Assembly (NCBI RefSeq): GCF_000006405.1 | Contig: NW_003209571.1 | Coordinates: 33,801-75,968, forward strand | Length of the DNA stretch: 42,168 nucleotides | Reading direction: 5' to 3' | From: Perkinsus marinus ATCC 50983 | Lineage: Eukaryota; Perkinsozoa; Perkinsida; Perkinsidae | Shown here: positions 40,501 through 42,168 of the stretch, in pieces | Layout: every line of letters begins with the position of its first letter | Position numbering within the stretch: position 1 is the stretch's first letter | Position numbers and translations under genes: made by a program | Notes under the pieces: model-generated | Told to the model about the DNA's origin: nothing | The model's database searches: none | Seen by the model: the letters and a program-made list of their open reading frames with translations, nothing else

Positions 40501-42168
40501 GGAACGAACTACTGAAGGTCATTCTGAAGTGGTTCAATATTTGTGGCTGAAACACCACACGGATATGGATGTGTGGGGTAAGGTTACTGATAGAGATAGT
40601 CCCCCGCACAGATGCTATAAGTCATTCGCCTATCATTTGGAAAGGGTCTGCAGAAGGTTTAGGAAGATATATGATACCGACGAGCACTTACAGCGTGCCA
40701 ATAGGGCTTTCCAGTTATGTACGCAAGGTAAGGATTCGGTTCATCGGTTTGCTAAGCGACTCGAGAGGCTATCTACTGAGCTATATCATTTGGGTGCTCC
40801 ACCCTTGGAGTATATGCTAAAGTGGAGGCTATATACGGGTTTAGCGGATAAGGAATTGCGAATCAAGTTGGATGATTATGTATCAGACCCTAAGGTGAGC
40901 TATCAACGGTTCCGCGAGAAGGTTCTCACCAAGCATCGGCGTATGTACCAAATAGCGAAGATGATTGATGAAGACTACGCTATGGGAAATGGTTATGAAC
41001 CTGAAGAGAGAAAGCGGTTTAGGAGTCCTAGTCATGACCGAAAAGGATCGAAGTTTGTACAAGCACTTCTACATGCATCCGATAGTGAAGATTCGGCAAG
41101 CAGTATGCGAAGGTGTCACGTCTTTGCCATGGGGCAAGATAAGGCCGAGTTCAAGTGCTATCGCTGCTTGGGTAAAGGTCATTCTGCAAAAAGGTGCACA
41201 GCTGAAGAACCCAGGGATTTAGATGAGAGGTGTCTAAGGTGCGGGAGCCCAGGGCATAGATTGGATGACTGCAAGATCCAAGTTGAGAGGGCTACGTGTG
41301 CCAGATGCGGTTTGGCTGGTCATTTGGCCTATGTGTGTAGAGGGAGAATCAAAGGTCTGACGTCTTCAAGGAGTCCATCCCCTATGAGAACTAATCGCCC
41401 AGATAAGGCGAAGGTGCATTGTGCTACTTATTCTCCATTCAGGATATTTACACTTTCTGGTGGTCTACAGGGTTTAGAAGAACGGTATCACCTTAATCTA
41501 TCTTGTAAGGAGAAAATGGCTATGGTTATAGGGGATGTTGAGATTGAAGGAGAGACTATTACCGCGCTCTTCGACACAGGAGCCGAATTATCGCTAGTCA
41601 CTATATCTACATTAGAGAGGCTTGGTATGGATGGTGCTATCGATACTACGGTTACCCCTCCCATTGTCGTGGCAGATGGTGGTAAGTTGAGGATATATGG
41701 TGCGGTTATGTTACGTATTACTACACCTGATATTTCTATTAAGGATCAGTTTATAGTCACTGATGACTGTTTAACTGTCCCGCTGTTACTAGGATGTCCA
41801 ACATTGGCAAAATTGAAGACATCTATTCACGTCACCTCTGAAGGAACTTATATCCAGACCAACGTGGGACCTGTGGATCCTATTAAAGTTAAAGGGAAGG
41901 TGAAGTTCTCCGATAAGGTTGATTATTTCCCTGAAGAAATATTTCAAGGGTGGGAACATCCAACAAATGAAATATTGGTGAACTATCAGGTCTATATTAT
42001 AAATCAGTTGGTGAGAGCGGATAAGGTTCAAGGAGTGAATGCTGATTACGTCACCGTGGAGAAACTTGAGAGCCCTACATCCTTATGGTATTGGTCACGG
42101 TTCCCTTGTCAAGATTCGTCAATGGTAGAGAGGAGAACCAGTAAGGTATCTTGTGTTGCTGGCCCCAA
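37563..42168 (+). mobile_element. LTR retrotransposon, Ty3/gypsy-like, 5' part
   Basis: The element runs off the right edge. Parts visible: a 5' region (37563 to about 37903) that must hold some or all of the 5' LTR and leader, whose ends cannot be set without the 3' LTR; a long gag; three CCHC zinc knuckles; and a retropepsin domain. Reverse transcriptase, RNase H and integrase are not in the window. Family placement rests on the gag profile, the knuckles and the order gag-protease. No break is seen in the visible part, so it looks whole as far as it goes and probably young. Confidence 0.85.
37904..42168 (+). CDS. Gag-protease polyprotein of the LTR element, open at edge
   Basis: A single frame is open from 37904 to the window end, about 1,420 codons; possible starts are the ATGs at 37904, 37994 and 38111. 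The N-terminal 600-700 residues match nothing I know. A charged Ser/Arg/Asp-rich stretch lies at about 39990-40260, then a retrotransposon gag core (about 40390-40950, with RFAKRLERLSTELYHLG), three zinc knuckles at 41156-41338 (CYRCLGKGHSAKRC, CLRCGSPGHRLDDC, CARCGLAGHLAYVC), and a retropepsin whose active site ALFDTGAELSLVT is at about 41567-41605, with LLLGCPTL as its closing strand. The uncharacterised N-terminal extension is unusually long for gag. Confidence 0.85.
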   Translation, partial: MRRIWIIGSSLCCYSFAAIDCTLLGTGSFAMVLRTLMGLGFLSHLRTKVVATDCRYILTESSFELSEFGMVVTRSGKTTEVPRNRDTDVIVKVRRRRVKEKTSHASHAQCAERESTHGTSVTPTSYPSPHREDHRCAYSTGILPDYRSTVTGDIRSVRRVTSTDILLDRSLGYDGIKKNVSNNRTDLEEALRPLGLLASSEVEPPQPIGDINDIIDGPEEQGRQHGFIPMVVNARLPKVWYPRVDMGLPRDSCEWLRGLAFMAYKLAQLGADKVIEAPYKVTVRSDSCGELQEDSSRVVDITTSRALVTQGVPLRSLEEDASACIVPLIRVMWTGRWARSHRSRVRSDGQGQYPRAHQEFGCVPAKFPNSLGSSQCILDHACEGSPSGNGHPLDAICDDVTPTGRLVRVQMLGSFPAYALGTGPRLSLLDGSHRSVRPCLVKPADDACGRSLVESDDNVPNLVCLRDEQAKGARVLVGAVACPKFEGFKGYGSTCSSLSDYSMIDGRASEIDGQAGTRVSVNADHPPYGVEGLSREDGYGEVVDKTSRREDDYTVMQSGVQLRPLLCHTVTKGTRGSSSSSSNSTTILQAEKGKYGFEPESTKGMISSPFICSPQVIDKYRSSQCSGIQVEDKDGQGPHEPFLSTTTDQPGDAQEDGELTQDQRVDRVTNKDYPEDGNDDQRGQQRLHNASDNKQERKEEYEEDKVNDENKRDTANDKRRYGESGKRYNPYDGSSGSGSDRSRRDKYGGRRSRRRRSPTSDPTSSDSSSDSKGKRPRSSNRVDRSSSEDSDYGVKHRLTGGGHFHPVHRVVRSSRKCDVCATRECRTKIHYKEYDSAEQMAMKLRPARRYNGGEDIRSGTTWIEEMERTTEGHSEVVQYLWLKHHTDMDVWGKVTDRDSPPHRCYKSFAYHLERVCRRFRKIYDTDEHLQRANRAFQLCTQGKDSVHRFAKRLERLSTELYHLGAPPLEYMLKWRLYTGLADKELRIKLDDYVSDPKVSYQRFREKVLTKHRRMYQIAKMIDEDYAMGNGYEPEERKRFRSPSHDRKGSKFVQALLHASDSEDSASSMRRCHVFAMGQDKAEFKCYRCLGKGHSAKRCTAEEPRDLDERCLRCGSPGHRLDDCKIQVERATCARCGLAGHLAYVCRGRIKGLTSSRSPSPMRTNRPDKAKVHCATYSPFRIFTLSGGLQGLEERYHLNLSCKEKMAMVIGDVEIEGETITALFDTGAELSLVTISTLERLGMDGAIDTTVTPPIVVADGGKLRIYGAVMLRITTPDISIKDQFIVTDDCLTVPLLLGCPTLAKLKTSIHVTSEGTYIQTNVGPVDPIKVKGKVKFSDKVDYFPEEIFQGWEHPTNEILVNYQVYIINQLVRADKVQGVNADYVTVEKLESPTSLWYWSRFPCQDSSMVERRTSKVSCVAGP

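Overview
The window reads as nuclear DNA of a unicellular eukaryote. Genes sit on both strands and are cut by many very short GT-AG introns: in three genes I could follow exon by exon, many introns are 30-55 nt and most are under 170 nt. One gene encodes a mitochondrial-targeted ATP synthase subunit, there are several signal-peptide proteins with Thr/Pro or Cys-rich architecture, and the right end carries an LTR retrotransposon. Very tight spacing of same-strand genes and AG acceptors just before start codons recall spliced-leader protists. My best guess is an alveolate of the Perkinsus type. That is inference from style, not from a diagnostic marker; I saw no spliced-leader gene and no rRNA gene.

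Left part (1-8,100): compact, mostly minus-strand exons of unrecognised proteins; a decayed mitochondrial ATP synthase alpha gene (4,470-6,198) that keeps its N- and C-terminal ends but has lost the nucleotide-binding core; and a 600-bp tract full of GCAA/TTGC words followed by a nested palindrome. Middle (8,100-23,000): a partly resolved minus gene, a second GCAA/TTGC tract, a secreted Cys-rich 383-residue protein (9,455), a small 14-cysteine secreted protein (11,328) divergent from a 913-residue mucin-like protein (12,085), a secreted protein (15,083), a ten-exon class I/II aminotransferase (16,412-18,346) lying 13 nt behind another minus gene, and a second mucin-like gene (20,920-22,857) facing the first. 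The two mucin genes are convergent paralogues whose 3' flanks form a near-identical inverted repeat of about 155 bp.

Right part (23,000-42,168): a multi-exon tocopherol-methyltransferase-like gene (23,378-26,149 and probably beyond), AT-rich spacer, a three-exon 110-residue protein (28,652-29,210), a 100-N assembly gap inside a degenerate repeat, a secreted protein and a GNAT acetyltransferase (32,046-33,156), a pepsin-type aspartic protease (33,871-34,998), a basic disordered protein (35,520-36,770), a 53-bp satellite array, and the 5' half of a Ty3/gypsy-like LTR retrotransposon that is still open at the window edge.

The genes do not form one pathway. The recurring theme is an extracellular set (two mucin-like proteins, three or four other secreted proteins, an aspartic protease) scattered among ordinary metabolic genes, with repeats and inverted duplication shaping the secreted genes. 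Exon models were built by eye from splice consensus, reading-frame phase and family motifs; there is no transcript evidence.
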